DNA of 64,000 bases from Apteryx mantelli (taxonomy: Eukaryota > Chordata > Aves > Apterygiformes > Apterygidae): contig NC_089990.1 of NCBI RefSeq assembly GCF_036417845.1, positions 3,484,001 to 3,548,000 on the forward strand, written 5' to 3'. The notes beneath the pieces are model-generated. The model had not been told where the DNA came from and made no database searches. It saw nothing but the letters and a program-made list of their open reading frames with translations. The translations under genes and the position numbers were made by a program. Numbering within the stretch: the first letter of the stretch is position 1; each line of letters starts with the position of its first letter. Below, in pieces: positions 30,401 to 45,400 of the stretch.

Positions 30401-33400
30401 AGGGCTGCCATGCAGCTGGCTTGGTCTCCTCTTGCGTACCCAAGGAAACGGGGTAAAAGTGTAAACAGTCACCACCTACATCCCGGCCTGGGATACGGGC
30501 TCCCTGCCTGTCTCAGGTCCCTCCCCTGCCTGGGCCTGCGGTGAGGACGGAGGCATTACAAATTACAAAACAGCAGCAACGGGGATCTTGCAAGTTGCAC
30601 TGGCCAGTGCACGGGAAGGTCTAAACCATCAAGGGAGAATCCTACTGGTCCAGCCAGGGGTTCATACTGGGCAGAGCATGACAGTAAGTGGAGGCTGCTC
30701 TGCCACTCAAAGAAAAATCAAGATTTGTTGTGAGAGCATCAGCCATGTCTCAGGCTGGAGCAAAGTGGTGTATGCAGGTGGGAGCAGACAGGTTTGTCCA
30801 GCTCTGCAGCTGGGGCACTGCCCTCTTCCCAAAGACAGTGCAGCCCCAAGCTGCTGGAGCCAGCCCGTGTCTGCGGCGTAGCGCATGGGGAAGCACGGCA
30901 GGGGCTGCATGCAGTGGGGAGGTCACTGTGCATCTGCCCCGAAGCCTCCCCGCACCCCTTGGAGCCACGCTCCACAGCCTGGTGTGACAGCAGTGCCTAG
31001 CGGTGATACCTGCTTGCAAAGTGCTCAATCCGGGAGTGGGTGTCGGCATGTGGTAGCATCGGGGATGAGGCTGGTCTGGAAGAGACGCACACTGGTCAGC
31101 AAGGCTTTGCAGTCCTCACTTAAAGCTAGGGGTTGGAGAGGCTGCCCTGGTCCCACCTGGGCCAAGAAGAGCCAGGGACAGGCTGGAGAGGGAGACTGAA
31201 ACTTCTGCTCCTCCAAGATGAAGATGCTGTATCAGCCCCCTGGGCAAGCTACCCTCTCTAGCCCTTCCCATGGGAGTCCTGTCTTGCAGCTGAGATGCTG
31301 CTTCTGCCTGCGGAGCCCACGTCAGGCAGGGCCAAATGGCACGGCGCAGGGCCCAGGCAACACTCACGTCTCAGAGAAGTCAGCCTCAAGCACGGACTGG
31401 ACGGGCAGGTACCCTCTCTGTGGGTGCTTGCTGAAGTACTGCTTGGATCGAAACTTGTTCTTCAGTGTTGTGGCAAAGTCCCTCATGTTCTCACTGGATG
31501 TGGTCTGCAGAGAGACAGACACACCGAGGCCATGGTTAACAAAAAGCAAGGGATCATAAGCCAGCATCCACAGAAAAGAAATCCCTTGAGGCTGCTGGTT
31601 GCAAGCTCAACAGAGAGAAAGGCAGTTCCCCCAGGCAGACACAACCAGGAGGCAAGGTGAGCACATGGCTGCTCAGTCAGCCCCGCATGGGGCCTGGCGT
31701 GAGCCAAGCTGAGCTCTTGGGGGATCCGGGCATCCTGCTCACCACGAGCCCAAAGGTAATTCCCAACATGCAAAGAGGAACAAAAAGTACAAGGGAGCCA
31801 CTTCTGTGGCTGCACCAGCCTAAGCACTGCAAGGCTGGATGCGTCTGACAGGGGACCTGCCCAGAACCGAGACCATCCTGGGCCAGCCCAGCTCCTTACC
31901 GGGGTGTAGTACTCCATGATGGGGTAGTGCAGCTTGTTGCCCTTGCTGGCTCGCCCTGTGAGGAAGCAGGTCTGGCAGATATCCACGTTGAACTGCTTCA
32001 GGCTCCGATACCTGGAAAGATGGAGAGGCCGTTGGGAGGCAATGAGAGTCAGCAAAGACGCATCATTTCAGAGCCCAAGGAGAGCTCAGCACACAACACA
32101 GGGGACAGAGGTGGCTTATGGGCGCTATCGTACTCCACTGAGCCCACAGAGCTGATTGCTGAAGTCTCCAGAAAAGCATTAGGCTCCTTCCCCTCTCCCA
32201 GTAGCACCAGAAGAGCTGGTCTGACCTGCCTGAAACACTGCTGCTGCAGAGATCTAGGTTGCCCCAAGAGCATGGTGCAAACCCAGTTCCCTTCCAGGCC
32301 AGGGCAAGGAGCCCTTACAGACAGCAACCAGGCCTCTGGGACAGTCTGCGCCCAGTCAGGGGGACATTACCAGCCCTGCTATTCTGACAGGACCAGCTCA
32401 TGCTCTGGAGCCTCGTTCAAGCTCACCACCCAGGCCAGCCCCTCTGTGGACCCAGAGGCAGACCCCAAAGTGGCAGCAAAATGCTGTGCCCACCCCAGGT
32501 CCTGCAGCTCCCCACGGCCTCCGCAGGGAGAGGAGAACTACACCCATCCCAGCTCCCACCAGACACCATGCGTTCCCCTTGGGAATATGGGGCCACGGCC
32601 CTGTATTACATCCCCTACCTGAAGCCCTTGATGGGGCACTGCCGGCAGACGGAGCACTTGGTCTGGTGCTTCACCTGCTCAGCCATGGTCACCCGGTGCA
32701 GCACAGCCAGCCATACCATGGACTGCGGCTCCAGGTTGGCCCACTCCAGGAACTGGGATGCCTCGATGGCAGGCTTCCCGTTGCTCTGGGAAGGGAAGAG
32801 CGAGAGGGTGCTGCTCAGAGGCAGGCCCCAGCTCCAACAGGCTGCTAACTCCTCGCCATCTCTGAGAACCTCTCCCTCAGTGCAACTGCTGTGAGGGGAT
32901 GGCACAGGCCAGGGCCATGTTACTCACGAAGCGGAAGCAGCTGCGGATGCTGGGTTCCACGTTGCTGCCCCCAAACGCCGCCACCTCCCCCAGCTGGCGT
33001 GGGACCTGGATGGCCTCATGGAGCAGGACACCGAGATGCCGCTGGTCACACAGTCCCCCAGGGTTTGCCACTTGGCTGAAGAGATCTGCCAGCCAGATGG
33101 ACATGGAGACATCCACGTTAGAGACCCACCTGATGTCCTGACAGCCAGCGCAGGACGTGGGCATGGGAGAGAGCTGCACGGGTCAGACCAGGGGTCCAGC
33201 TGCCTGTCTCCAACAGGGAGCTTAAGCAAATGCTTAGGGCAGAGGGAAAGAAATTGAGCTAGGATTAAATGACCTTTACCAGTATCCTTCTAGCTCCCAA
33301 CAATTGGAAGTTGAGACAGAGGTTACATTTACACCACTTCTTTAATAGTCTTGGCTGGCCTGTCCTCTGTGAATTGGTCTGAGCCCTTTATTACACCCCT

Positions 33401-36400
33401 CAGCACTTTGGGCCTCCACAGTATCCTGGAGCAGTGAATTCCATGGTTAAACACGGTGAGGAAAGATGATTCCTTTGATTTGTCTGAAACCTGCTGCCCA
33501 GCCACGTGCCCCCAGGTTTTTCCTTACGAGAAGCACTGAATAAGTGTTGTCTATTTGCCTTCTCTGCAATGTACCTTATAGTGCCATGCAAGCAAGATCA
33601 CTGCAGCACCAGTCAGTGTGCAAAAACACCTTCTAAATTAGGCGGCGTAGGCTTGGGAAGGGAGGGAGGGGTGGCGATGCAAGCAGATTAGTCACCGCAT
33701 GAAAGCTGCTTCTCTGCTCTTTCTGGGCAAAGAAGGTGTAAGCCAGAAAACCTCTCACTCCTGCTTTTCCTAGGTTACTTCAAGGACCCCACACTGGGCC
33801 TAGGGGAAGGAGACGAGGGGACTCACACTGAAACTTCTCCTTGACCTCCGTCCCGCACAGACATGCAATGCCAGTCTTGAAGGAGAGGGCCCTCATCTTC
33901 CCACTGCGGCCACTGCAAGGCGAGACATTGCATGGGTTTGCAAGTTGTTTTTGGTGCTGGGAGATCAGCAAGGCAAGCCTGCGCCAGCCAGCCCTGTCCC
34001 TAGCAGCCAGGGCCTCTTTGCAACACCATCAGCTGGCAGTGCAGCACTGAGGTTTCCCTCCAAGCAGGGCAGCCCCACAGATCAGCTCCAGGCAGATGGG
34101 AAGTGCAGAGAGGCTGGTACCTGTCAAAGACGTTCAGCAGCCAGTTAAGGCTCATGTCCACGCAGAGAGGCACGTTGACCAGGATGCCCCGCTCCTCCTC
34201 CAGCCTCTCATAGAGGGCAGTCAGGCAGTGGATGACTTCCACCACATCCATCGCCCGGTCGCTGGGTTGCAGGTCATGCTCATTGAAGATTTCCAGGGCT
34301 GTGGCCAGGGTCACCATGTCCACTTAGCAGAAAGAAGAGAAGGATCAGAGATGGAGAGGAAAAACAGCAGAGGTGAGAACTGAGAAGAGGGAGATGCAGC
34401 CCTGACCTGATCTGGGGCAGTCCCAGTCTCGCTGCAGTAGGGAAGCATATGTACAGGATGCTGGGAGGACAGGCACTGCTCCCAGAATTGGTCCCCCACT
34501 TGCAAACTCCACCTGAAAATACCCACGTCACCGCCTGGATTTGACTTGAAGCCACCTTTCTGTGCGACTGTCCTTCCCTGTCACCACGGCCAAAATCAGA
34601 GCCACAGAAATACCATCCACAAAAGGCTCCTCCTCCCAGCACATCTTGGGCTAGGCAGAGCCACAGATGCCTGGACCCAGCCTCTGCACACACCGGAGTC
34701 CCTGTGGAGTCACTGTGGGAAGCGGGGACCCCAGATTCACACACTAGTGAACATCATTCCCACTCACCCTCACACCCATGCTGCCCATGACCGCGTATGG
34801 CTCTGCAGTGTCCCCCACCACCTCTTTTCCATGTGGCAGACTCACACCTCCCATCCCAGTTGAACCTCCCATCACAGGGAAGCTGCCTTGGCAGCCTCCT
34901 TGCCCTTCTCAAGTACTTCTTAAATGCAAAGCACTTATTCAAGTTCTTCCACATTGTTTCTGTGCTGGGGAAGAGGGGCCAGGACAGTACATGAGACCCA
35001 AGATGTGGGCAACCAGAAATCTGCAAGTGGCCTAGAAAAGGGCTCCGTTTGTTCTCTGTCTCTTTTCTAGTTGTGCTTAAGGTGGTTTCTCTGACCACTG
35101 CTAGGCAGTAAGCTGACCAGCACTATGGCAGAGATCTTTGCAAAGTGGCCACAGCTAACTGTTGTTTCCTCCCATGTGCACGATATCAACACTGCATTTC
35201 CCCAGGTGTGTGACAGCCTTGTCACGAAACTAGTCTGCAGCCAGGGCCCAACTTTGCTGAGTACTGAACCTCCCCTCTCACCTCACTCATCACCTTCTTC
35301 CTTCTCACAAGTCAAGGAGCAATGGTCCTCCCAGGACCCCACTGCCAACTGATGGCTGCTCCTCCCCATTGAGTCAGGAGGGAACTCTCCCTCTCATCCT
35401 GTGGTTAAGTTTGATAAAGTCTTAGGTGAAAGGACTTGTCAAAAGCTCTATGGCAGTTAAGCGCCCTGTATCTATCAGATCCCCATCTGTCTGCTCACTC
35501 ACTCCCTCAGAGAGTACTCATCAAATTCTGTGGAACAGCTTCCCTTCCGAGAGCCATGCATCACGTTGAACTCTTAATGCATCATATTCACATGTCTATT
35601 AATCTTACTTTTTAATTAAAGTTTTACCAACAGTGCAGAAGGTAGGTTTATTGGTTCCCTTCCTCCTCTTTAAGTAACAGAGTCCTATCTGCCCCCTACC
35701 AGTCCTCTGCAAGCAAAGCTGGTTTCTGCTCTTGGTTACATTCAGTGCTTCTTTAGGCTCCCTTAGAGCTCCTGGGTGAGCCCCTGCCTGATCCCAGAGA
35801 TTTGTTACTGTGTTTTATCATTTTGTTCTCAAATCCCTCCTGCTAACACCTGCCTTGAGGCAGTTCCACCTCAAGCCCTGCAAAGGAAAGCTCTGACACA
35901 GAAACCTCGCCAGTGAACTTGCTTAGCTTTTCAGCTACAGTTTCATCTTCCTGGAGCTTCTCGCCTTGGCCCCCTGTTCTCTGGCAGACTCCTGCCTTTG
36001 ATGTGCTGGTAGAAGACTGTATTAGTTTAATGCCTCTATCAAGGTAGAGCCAGTATGAGGGAAATGCCTCCTACACTCACATCGCAGGGCTTTCTGCACA
36101 CGTCGCAGTTTCATGGCTGTACGATATGCCGAGAACTTGATGTTGTTCAAATCCGCTGCCAAAACACAGGAAAAGAAAAAGATACTGAGCTGTGGTTTCA
36201 TTTATCTCCAGGGCAGGAAACAGCACTTGCTGCTCCCAGGCACTGGCCCCCACCAGCACAAGCCCAGGCCTGAGTGTGTGCGGGGGGAAGGGGGGCAGAG
36301 TCTGGCAGGGTGTCACACCCCATTGCACTGGGAGGCTGAGCATGGAGAGCCCCTGCACCGCAGAGGGGAGCAGATGGGCTCAGGGGACCTTCTACAGCAC

Positions 36401-39400
36401 CTCACACGGAGGAAAGGCAGATGCTATTCAAGCAATTTTGTGGCAGCTTCCTTACCCAGCGTTTGGTATAACTCCGTCATCTTCGGGTGGTCCCAGCATG
36501 TTGTCTGGGCCTGGTGGCTGGAGAGAAAATAGAAAGGAACCAAGAATCAGGCTGTGGATTAAGCAGCTGCCGTGGGGAGAGACAGGACCTGGGCAGCCGG
36601 TCCCCCGTTGTGTGTGCTGCACTTCCCCAGTGAGAGTACTCCCCAGCCACAGCAGAGCAGAGGATGCCCACAGGGCTCTGTCCCCTGCTTGCAGCCAGCC
36701 CTCCCTGCCTTGGGGAACCATGGTGCGCCCCTCATCTGGGGCATCTCAGCAGGCAGGGAAAGCCTGGTGCTGCTGGGCTGGGAGTGACACACTTTGCACT
36801 TCCCTGGAGGTCAGTGCTCAAACCAGTCTGCTGGTCCTCCACCCGCCAGATCAGTCCACAATTCCTGCTTCTGCCGAGCCAGAGAAAACCACAGGCAACG
36901 GGTGAGCTGCCTTTGGGGAAGTACTCACTTGATGTAGTATGGCACTTTATTGGGGGAAATGGCTCGCTCCCAAGGGACTTGAACAGAGGCTGCAAGGAGA
37001 GAGATACAGATGTTAGATGAACACCAGACGCTCCTTCATGTTGATGCCGTCAACTTAAATTCTGCGTATCAGCTGAAGGATCTCAGGCAGATGAGGACTC
37101 GTCCCAAAACTGTACTGATTGTCTGCAACTTTATCTTCATTATCCAGAGGACGGAAGCCCTTTTATGACCCTCAGTTATTTCTGCTTGTCACAGGCAGCT
37201 TATCAATTCCACCATTTGAAAACTCTGGCCTTCCTTTTAGATGGAAGCACTTGATTTGCAAAGAAACCAGGGCCAACAAACCCCACCGACCTCCAGAAAC
37301 CCTGTGGGGACTGGCATTTCTGAGGATGGACCCCAGTCTCTGGAGCATGAATCTGCTGCATGTCCCTTGCAGGTCCGAGAGCCTCCAGCCAGCAGTGGCT
37401 TGGCTCCGTAGGAATGGCATCCCTCTGCCTCGCCAGGGGAATGAAAGCCTCCTGAACATGCACATTCTTGGCCCCTGAATGACTAACATGGATATGGGGA
37501 ACTGCCTTTTTTTGCCATCTGTCGTCTTACCCACACAATCTCCGAGATTGGCACGGTCCCAGTATCACCTGGGAGCTGCTGCTGCAATTGTCACAGCTCT
37601 GCACTCGGAAGGGATGCATGCTTATGTCCCACCCCTGATCCTAGAAGGCTGGCAAGGCAGCCCAGCACTACCTTTGGGAGATACCTCCTACTCCAGTCCC
37701 TGCACCATAGGCAAGGCCCACAGGGCACAAGACGTACCACTGGCCCGGGCCCTTTTCTAGCCATATTTATGGCTTTGGGGGCTGCTGGGCTACAGTCAAG
37801 CACAGCTACAGCAATAGGACTCTGCGCCTTGTTCTCTAAGCTGCTCTGCAGAAACAGCCCATCAGCAGGGAAGCTAGGACAACCTGCTCACGTACAGGAG
37901 AGGAAGTGCTGGGAGCCTGGTCCAAAGTCCCGGTGGGCATCTTGGAGCTGCTTCAGGCGTTCATTTATGGAGGCCTGGAAAAGGGGACATAGGAATTTAA
38001 TGGGAGCCTGTCAGTCATTTCAGATCAAAGTCCCATTCAGGAGAGAATGTGGATACATTCAAACATGCCCCAGTCACCCAGGTCCTCTTCCTTCCTTGCC
38101 TGCCTTGGTATTTGCATACCCCAGACAACTTGACCCTCTGCACCTCATTCCACAGGCTGGGGCAGCACAGCTCACCTGCATCCATATTTTCACAGAGGTC
38201 AACAAAACCACATCTGGAAACTGGCCACCAGCAGACCCTGAATCTCCTCAAACAGCTTCCTTTGTTCCTCCCATCACCTTTTCCTGCTCCAGACCTCTGC
38301 AGATTTACCATCCACCTTCCCCATGCTCACCTGTTGCTCCTCAGGTGATGCCAGCTGTACCCTCCCTGCCATGCCAAGCCTTACTTCAGCATCCTTGAAG
38401 CTCCTCAGTAGTAGCTCTTCCCCAGTGTCCCCCATCTGTGAGGTATTTGTGCTGCTTGGTCTAGGCCCTTGCCCACCTGAAGCTGTTTCCACCGCGTGTT
38501 GATCTGCTCCAGGGTGCGGGAGTTTTCCATGGAAAGGTGGACATCTGAGATGGCGAGCTGGTGCGCAAGGTCATTGACCACTTTCACCCCATCCTTCATG
38601 GGGGAGAGCTCCTCTTTGAACAGCTGAAGCCCCCACGCCCAGGGCAGGAGAGAAAGGAAAAGAAGCAAGCAAGTGGTCAGTACTCTGGGGTCTGATCCCT
38701 CTGCTAAGAGCTAGGGTGGGTTAGTGGCTGGCATGCTGCAAGCCACTGCTGCCTAACCCTCCTGCAGGCCAAGCTAGCTTAGCAGAAAAGAACAGGTAAT
38801 AGCAGCAGCCAGGATGGAGATGACTCAAATCTCCTGAGAAGTAGAACAGGGACAGGAATATCCTGCCTACACTGAGCCATTGTACCTGTATAAAGGCTGT
38901 GCCACAGCAATGTACTCAGAACAGCCAATTCCTCAGGACACTGCAAGTCAAATCCACCCTCACAAGCCGGGGAGCTGACCAGGGTACGACCTGGCCCTTG
39001 GGACCCCAAGTAGCAAGGCTGTGTCAGACTGAGCAGTCAGGAGGAAAAGCATTGACCTGTTGGAAAGCAGCATCCCGTCACCTGCGGGGCCAAGGCCAGA
39101 GCATTCTCAGTCAGATGTACCTTGGTCGACTGGATGTGCTCCGGTAGGGAGTCAATGAAGAGGTCCCCAATGGGTTCCCAGGTTTCACGCACACTTTCAG
39201 CCTGGTCTAGTGTTGTGCTGAGCTCCTCCATGGCCCCTTTAATCTCCAACAGCTGTTCCAGTGTCCGTTCAATGTGACGGTGCTGGTCCACACAGCGGGC
39301 TGTGAGCTTCTCCCACAGCTCGCTGGCCACATTCGCCTGCTTCCACACAAAGCGGCTGATGTTCTGGATCCGGTGCCGGGGAGACACATCTGTGAAGGCA

Positions 39401-42400
39401 AAGCAGCAGGGGAATGGAGAGCAAAAGTGACAGCCCAGCCCAGCAGGGAGCAGGTAAGAGATATGGAGGGAGAGCAGGGAAAAGGGAGAGAAGGAATCTA
39501 GGGAAAACTGGAAAGAGGGAGCAAAACCAAGCAATAACAGTATCTGTCTCTGCACCAGCTTCTCTAGCGGTCCAGCCTGCCCACAGATCTCTGTCTGTCT
39601 TCACAGGCAGAAGCTCTGCTCCCCTTTGCAAACGTATTCCAGAGCACACCTGATAGCCTCTCATGAGATGTATCCCATCACAGGCCGCCCCAGCAGCCTC
39701 TGCCTTCACCTTGGACAAATGCACAGGTCTGCACTGATCGGACCTTCCAAAGGATCAGAAACAGCCCATTGCATTACAGCAAGAGGCAGAGCCCTGAAAT
39801 CCTTCCCCCAGACTGAAAGGGAGCTGGGCCTTGTGGGTCAGAGCTAGGCCCACTAATGAAGTCCACGCCAGGATGCCCCAGGGAGGAAGAAGACCCTAGA
39901 GTGAGGGGTGTTCAGAGAAACCCACAGGACCCAAAGTCAGCTCTGTGTCAGGCTCCCTGACCAACAGGAGAGTGAGGTGGTGCTCAATCTAAAGGACCCT
40001 GACCTTGTCGATCCTGAACAAATGTCCGCCTAAGGGAGATAGGGAGGGCTTGGCCAGCATGCCAGGCACACTGTGCCCTCCTAGGAGAAAAGGCCAACTG
40101 GCATCTTGTTCATTCATGCTGCTACTTCGTGCCACACCAGCCACCTGTGCTCCATTCTCTGCAGCCCAGCCCAGGAAGAGAGGAGAGGCTGGGAGCTGTG
40201 CTTTGCTATGGGAGGACAAGGAAAGGGGAGCACCACAGACCTTTGCTTTCTGAAGTTGGTTCTTCTAATTCCTCAAATGGATGCTGGGAAAGGAAAGCTT
40301 GTGCTGACTCCAGGACAGAGTAAATGTACGGCCCCCGAGACTTCACTTCTTCCATGAAAGCCTGGAGAGGAAAGCAGAGCACAGAAATGAGACAACAGGC
40401 TGAGCCAGAGAATTATGCCCCTGCCACTGTTAGCCAAGGGCTGCAGTGATTTACTCATTCCAGCACCCAAATCAGCTACCGGCACAGACTTGTAAGCAAC
40501 ATCTTAAGGAAACGCTGCCAGAGAAAAAGTACCCAAGCCTCACTGGAAATACAGAGGGAAGCTAACAGAGAAATATTTTTGCAGGTCAGGGAAGGAGTGA
40601 CCTGTTGCAAGAAGAGTAGTGTGTGCAGAGGCCTGGGCTGTGCTGGAGGGGGACAGCTGAGCAGCAAGCCCAGGACAGCGACGCGTTGAGTGAGAGCTGC
40701 ACAGCAGGAACTGCTTTATCGATGATGCTTTCACAGGCACTGCTTGAGACGCTCCCTCCTCTCAGTGAGAGCAGGGTCACGCAAACAGTCGTTCCAGCGG
40801 CTGTTCAGCAACTGGTACAGCTGCTGGAGGGACAGAGGAGGGAATGACAGGATGCACCAAAGCAGAGCTTCCGCCAGGGCAGGCTTTGGAGGCAGACTGG
40901 TTTGGAATGTCCTCTCCTGCACTCCTACTGCAGCCCCTCACTGGTGCTGCCTGCTCGATCAACTGTTCATGCACTGAGGAAGTGGTTAGCTTTGGTGAGG
41001 AAGAGGGACAGCAAAAATAATCAACTCTTCAGTTTTGTTTTCAAGGCAAAAACAACCAAAACAGCCACTGACAGTGAGAAGGAAACGCTCTGATCAGTGG
41101 CGCAGGAAGTTGTGACCTGTTCAGTTTTGTCCCAATTTCAGATACGTGTGAGAATCACTCATGTCCTGATTGCTAGGTCACCTTTAGATCAACCAAAGAA
41201 ACAACCCTCCTCAGGCCCCAGGATCCCCTAAGTGGAGGCCAAGTGGAAGCAATTCTCTCCATCGCAGAGCTGGGACACAGGGAGCAGTCCAGGAAAGAAG
41301 CGATGGCAACAGGGGTCCACTATCAGCTGCAGTACCTGCAGGCGACTTGAGGCTCTAATGCAGATTTATTGTCTGAAGCCAGGTGGGCTCTGCCTGTTGC
41401 ATGCTGTGGGGAAGAACCATCTGGATATTTCCTACAGGACTGCAGCTCTGTCCTCCCACAGGAAGGAGAGATGGAGGCAGGCAAGGACTGGCGTACTAAT
41501 CACAGGCTGTACCTACAGCTGTGGGCATGGGCACTGACATGGACCTGGGAAGGACGGCAGGGGATGCACAAGGGCTCAGAGGAACATACCGCATGCATCT
41601 CTTTTTCCTGCTGCACCAGGAGGACATCTCCCCGGAGCGGTAGCTGTGCCGAGAGCTCCTCATCCTTCTGCCCAAGCCAATCTATGATCTCCTGAAGAGG
41701 AACCTGCAGCTTCCCACTGTGGTCAGAAAAGGCCTCCAGCCGAGCACTGGAGAGGGAGTGGGGACAGCATGAAGGTGGTCAGAGAGACAGGCCTGCAGGA
41801 GGTTCCCCGGGGAGGGAAGGCATTGCACCACAGCTGTGTTGGTGCTCTGCCCCGGGCGCCCACAGGACCCCACCGGCGGCCAGCAGGGCCACGACACGCT
41901 GCCCTGCAGGGATTCAGACAGGCAGCCTCAGCATGGGCTGTGCACGTCCCCCAGCTAGCACGGACACCGTGCTGCCAGGTGGGATGCAGCACGGAGGTGT
42001 TCAGGGAAAAGAAAATCCAGAGCTACCCTTGCCCTTGCAGCTGGGAGCAGAGGACAGAGCAGCTCTGGATTTGCCACGCACCCGTGGTGTGTGCTCCGGC
42101 CAGCACGGGGGGCTTGGCTCCGGGTTTACTTGGCTGGACAGCTTCCAGGAGCCTTGTGTTAAGGCAAGAGACAATTAATATGCCCCAGTTAAGCTCTCCA
42201 TCATGCCGGCTGTGGAGCTGCAACCTCTGAAGGCCTGAGGAGGCCTCTTCTCCCCCACTCAGCTGGGGAGGGCTCCCAGCAAAGGGACAAGCGCAGAGGA
42301 GGTGGTGGGAAGGCCATGAGGGCAAAATGAGGCTAGGTGCAGGCAGCGGTAGTGAAGGATGGAGAGAGTGGCAGAGAGAGCAGGAATGAAGGATGGGAGG

Positions 42401-45400
42401 GAGAGAAGGAAGGAATCAGTGGAAATTGAAAAGGATATTTTTCAGGTGTAGGGAGAAAGTCGAAGACTCCGATTTCCGCACATTACAGGCCAAGAGGGGA
42501 AACTAAGCCAAGGTCACTGCACACCTGGGTGGAGTGAACAGGCTCAAAAAACTCCTGACAAATACATGCAGCAGGCAAGACCAAGCCAGCCCAGGGGCTT
42601 GCTCCAGGCAGGGACTCTTACCGAAGGCTGTGGGATTTCTTTTTGATCTCATTCCAACAAAGATTCATCTCCAGGGGGGCCTGAGGCCCGGCAGCACTGC
42701 TAGGAGCCTGGGGGGTTATGCACGAAGGTCCTGCGCCATCCTGAGAGGCTCTAACCTAGGCAGAAGCAGACCCAGCTGACACACTGCATCCGGAGAGCAC
42801 TGCCTAGTGATTCCAGCGCTTGCCTCAAACTATCCCCTCTGCCTTGACTTTTCTAGCTCTCAAGGGGACTGTCCTTCTCCCAGAGGGGTCTGTTAGCTGT
42901 TCCAGCGAAACACATGGCCATGTCCAGAGAGAGGATTTCATGCCAGGAAAGAGCAGAAGCGGCATTTCCAGGGAGAAGAGGCTTGCTGCACATCTGTTTT
43001 GCAGGATCTCTGCGCTCCCCAGTTACTCTGCAATGAATTTTATCACTGCTATTTATTAAATCAGAGCTAGTTGTTGTGTGTCACAGTCACTGCAGGGCTA
43101 AAGGTAATTTCTCTCCATGCCATGCAAGAGGCTCTAGTGCTTCGGGAAGAGGTGGCACAGCGGGCCCTGTTGTTCCCGGTGACCAAGGGGACCTGCCAAC
43201 CTCCTTTATACCACTCACAGCACTCTGAGCTGCCACCAGCTTCTCTACAGAAGAGCAAGGATATTCCCTGACTGGACAGCAAGTCTCTGAGATGCTGCTT
43301 CTCCTCGGCACCTCTCCAACATGAACAGTGGTGCGAAGGATGCTCTGAGAAGCCTTGGAGCAGCTGGCAGCAAAACCTAACCCAGGCACACGAAGGAAGC
43401 ACGCTTTGCTCTGCGAACACCTTCACCTGGGGCCCCAGGGCACCGCACAGCCAACGCTCAAACCAGACATCCTCCGGAGAGACACCGTGCCACTCACAGC
43501 CTGGGAAACGGGGTGCTGAACAGTAAATCCGATGGGGGAAGGAATCCCTGCCCTAAGCGTTCAGCGCTGTACCGCGCTGCCTCTTGCGAGGGCAGTGAAG
43601 GCATCATTGCGCTTGCTGGCAACACCAACACACGCTAGCAGGACTGGAAGCATCTCACGTAGGACTCGGTGAGCGAGAGGGGATTTCCTCTCCAAAAATC
43701 ACTTGTTGCCCAAAACACACAAGCGCATTGTGTTTTCACAAGCGAGGCGTTGCTGTGCTATGTTGGGGAAATGGCAGCATTTCACTCCCAATTCTACTTT
43801 GATATTAGAGCTCATTTGTGATAATTAGCCCCAGGTGATTAATCAACCATAATTAACCGCATTAGCGCTTTCTAAGCAGTGCATCCAACAGGCACTCCTT
43901 CGCCAGAGAAGGGCATCTGGGGGAAAAGAGCAGCTCTTCCAAAGGGAACGTGCAGGTCCTCATTGCTCAGCCTGTCTGAGGGCTCCCGGAGGTGTCCGGG
44001 GGACAGATCCAGGGCAGCGAGGACCCTGGGCCTGCCGGAGACCCCTCGGCACTGTGCCATAGCCAAGCCAGAGCGCGGAGACAACCCCTTCCTCTCTGGG
44101 AGCCAAGGAGAACAGGCAGGAGCAAACTGTCAGAAGAGGAGTTTGGCCACATAGCTAGAATGATACCCCTCCACGCTGGTTCTCAGGGAGGAATCAAATG
44201 ATCACTGGGTCTGGTGTTGTTTCTTTCATCTAAAAACATCTAATGCCAGGCTGTTCTCTGCCTCCCCATCCTGACACTCCAGAAGCATCACATAAACAGA
44301 GAAAACCATCACCCACAGAGTTCACAGGAATCTTAGGACCATGAATAATAAATCACTCGAGCTAAAACTGCTGCTTGCACATAGAAAAGCAATACCCTGC
44401 ATGTGCACATCCTCATGACACCAAAGTAGGTTAGCCCCGCAGCACTGCCAAGGAATACCCCAGCGCTCCCCTCCATCCCAGAGGATGCCAAAGGAGAGGA
44501 CCAGCTCTCTCTGGGCACAACTGCAGCTGCAGCACAGTTCAATGGAAAACACAGTCCTCAGCCTAGTTTAAGGAGAGGTTAAAAGTCCACAAAGCCTGCG
44601 ACTCACTGACCACGACCTGTAGGTGAGCCGGAGTGACAGTGGCCAAGCACTGGCCAGATGTTGAACACCTGCCGCCCTAGAACAAAACCCCTGCAAGTGA
44701 GCAGAGAGAACAAACAGCGCTTTCCCTCCGAGCACCCCTTGAGCATCCCTTCCCAGGAGCTGCAGCAGTGACAGCATCTATCCGCATTCCCACCCCCCCA
44801 CCAACAAACAGTTTTATTTTCAAACATGTAACACTCACGCACACGTGGGCTCCAGAAAGCCTCTCTACCTGCGCTGAGCCACAGATCCGCAGCAGGGCCA
44901 CTCAGCTTCGCCGGAGGAGCAGGCATCGCCTCCCACCCCTCCGGGTGCCGGCAGGCAGCACCCGGCAGGGAGGACGGCGAGCGCTGTGTGCAGGGAAGAG
45001 TGAGGCCGGCGGGCAGGGCCGGTGGTGACTGCCCCGAGCACTGACCCCCCAGGAATCTGGAGGGGGGCGGCAGCACCACGTCGCCAGCCTCAATCCCAGC
45101 TTTGTCCGGAGGCATTCCAGCGGCCTCCGACCTGCCTTAACCCCAGGGGTGCCGCCACAGCTGCCTGTGCATGGGACAGGGATCTGCCTGCTGCAGGGCG
45201 CCTTGGTCTGGAAAAGCCCCTCGTGAGAAGTTGGCCACACGCAAAGGAATGACTCCAGGCACCAGGGAACCTCCAGCTCTGGAAGGGCATGGCAAAGGTG
45301 ATGCTGGTCTGGGACGGGGTGACCAGGAGAGCAGCAGAGCCCCCTTGGCCCTCCAGTGCTGGAGTGCACAGGCGACAGCTGGGGTGTTTGCCAGGGCAGG

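Noticed and set aside
33290-36040. One single CR1 element spanning introns 10-12 of DRP2
   Set aside because: Conserved DRP2 coding exons 11 and 12 lie between the two pieces, so they cannot be one insertion.
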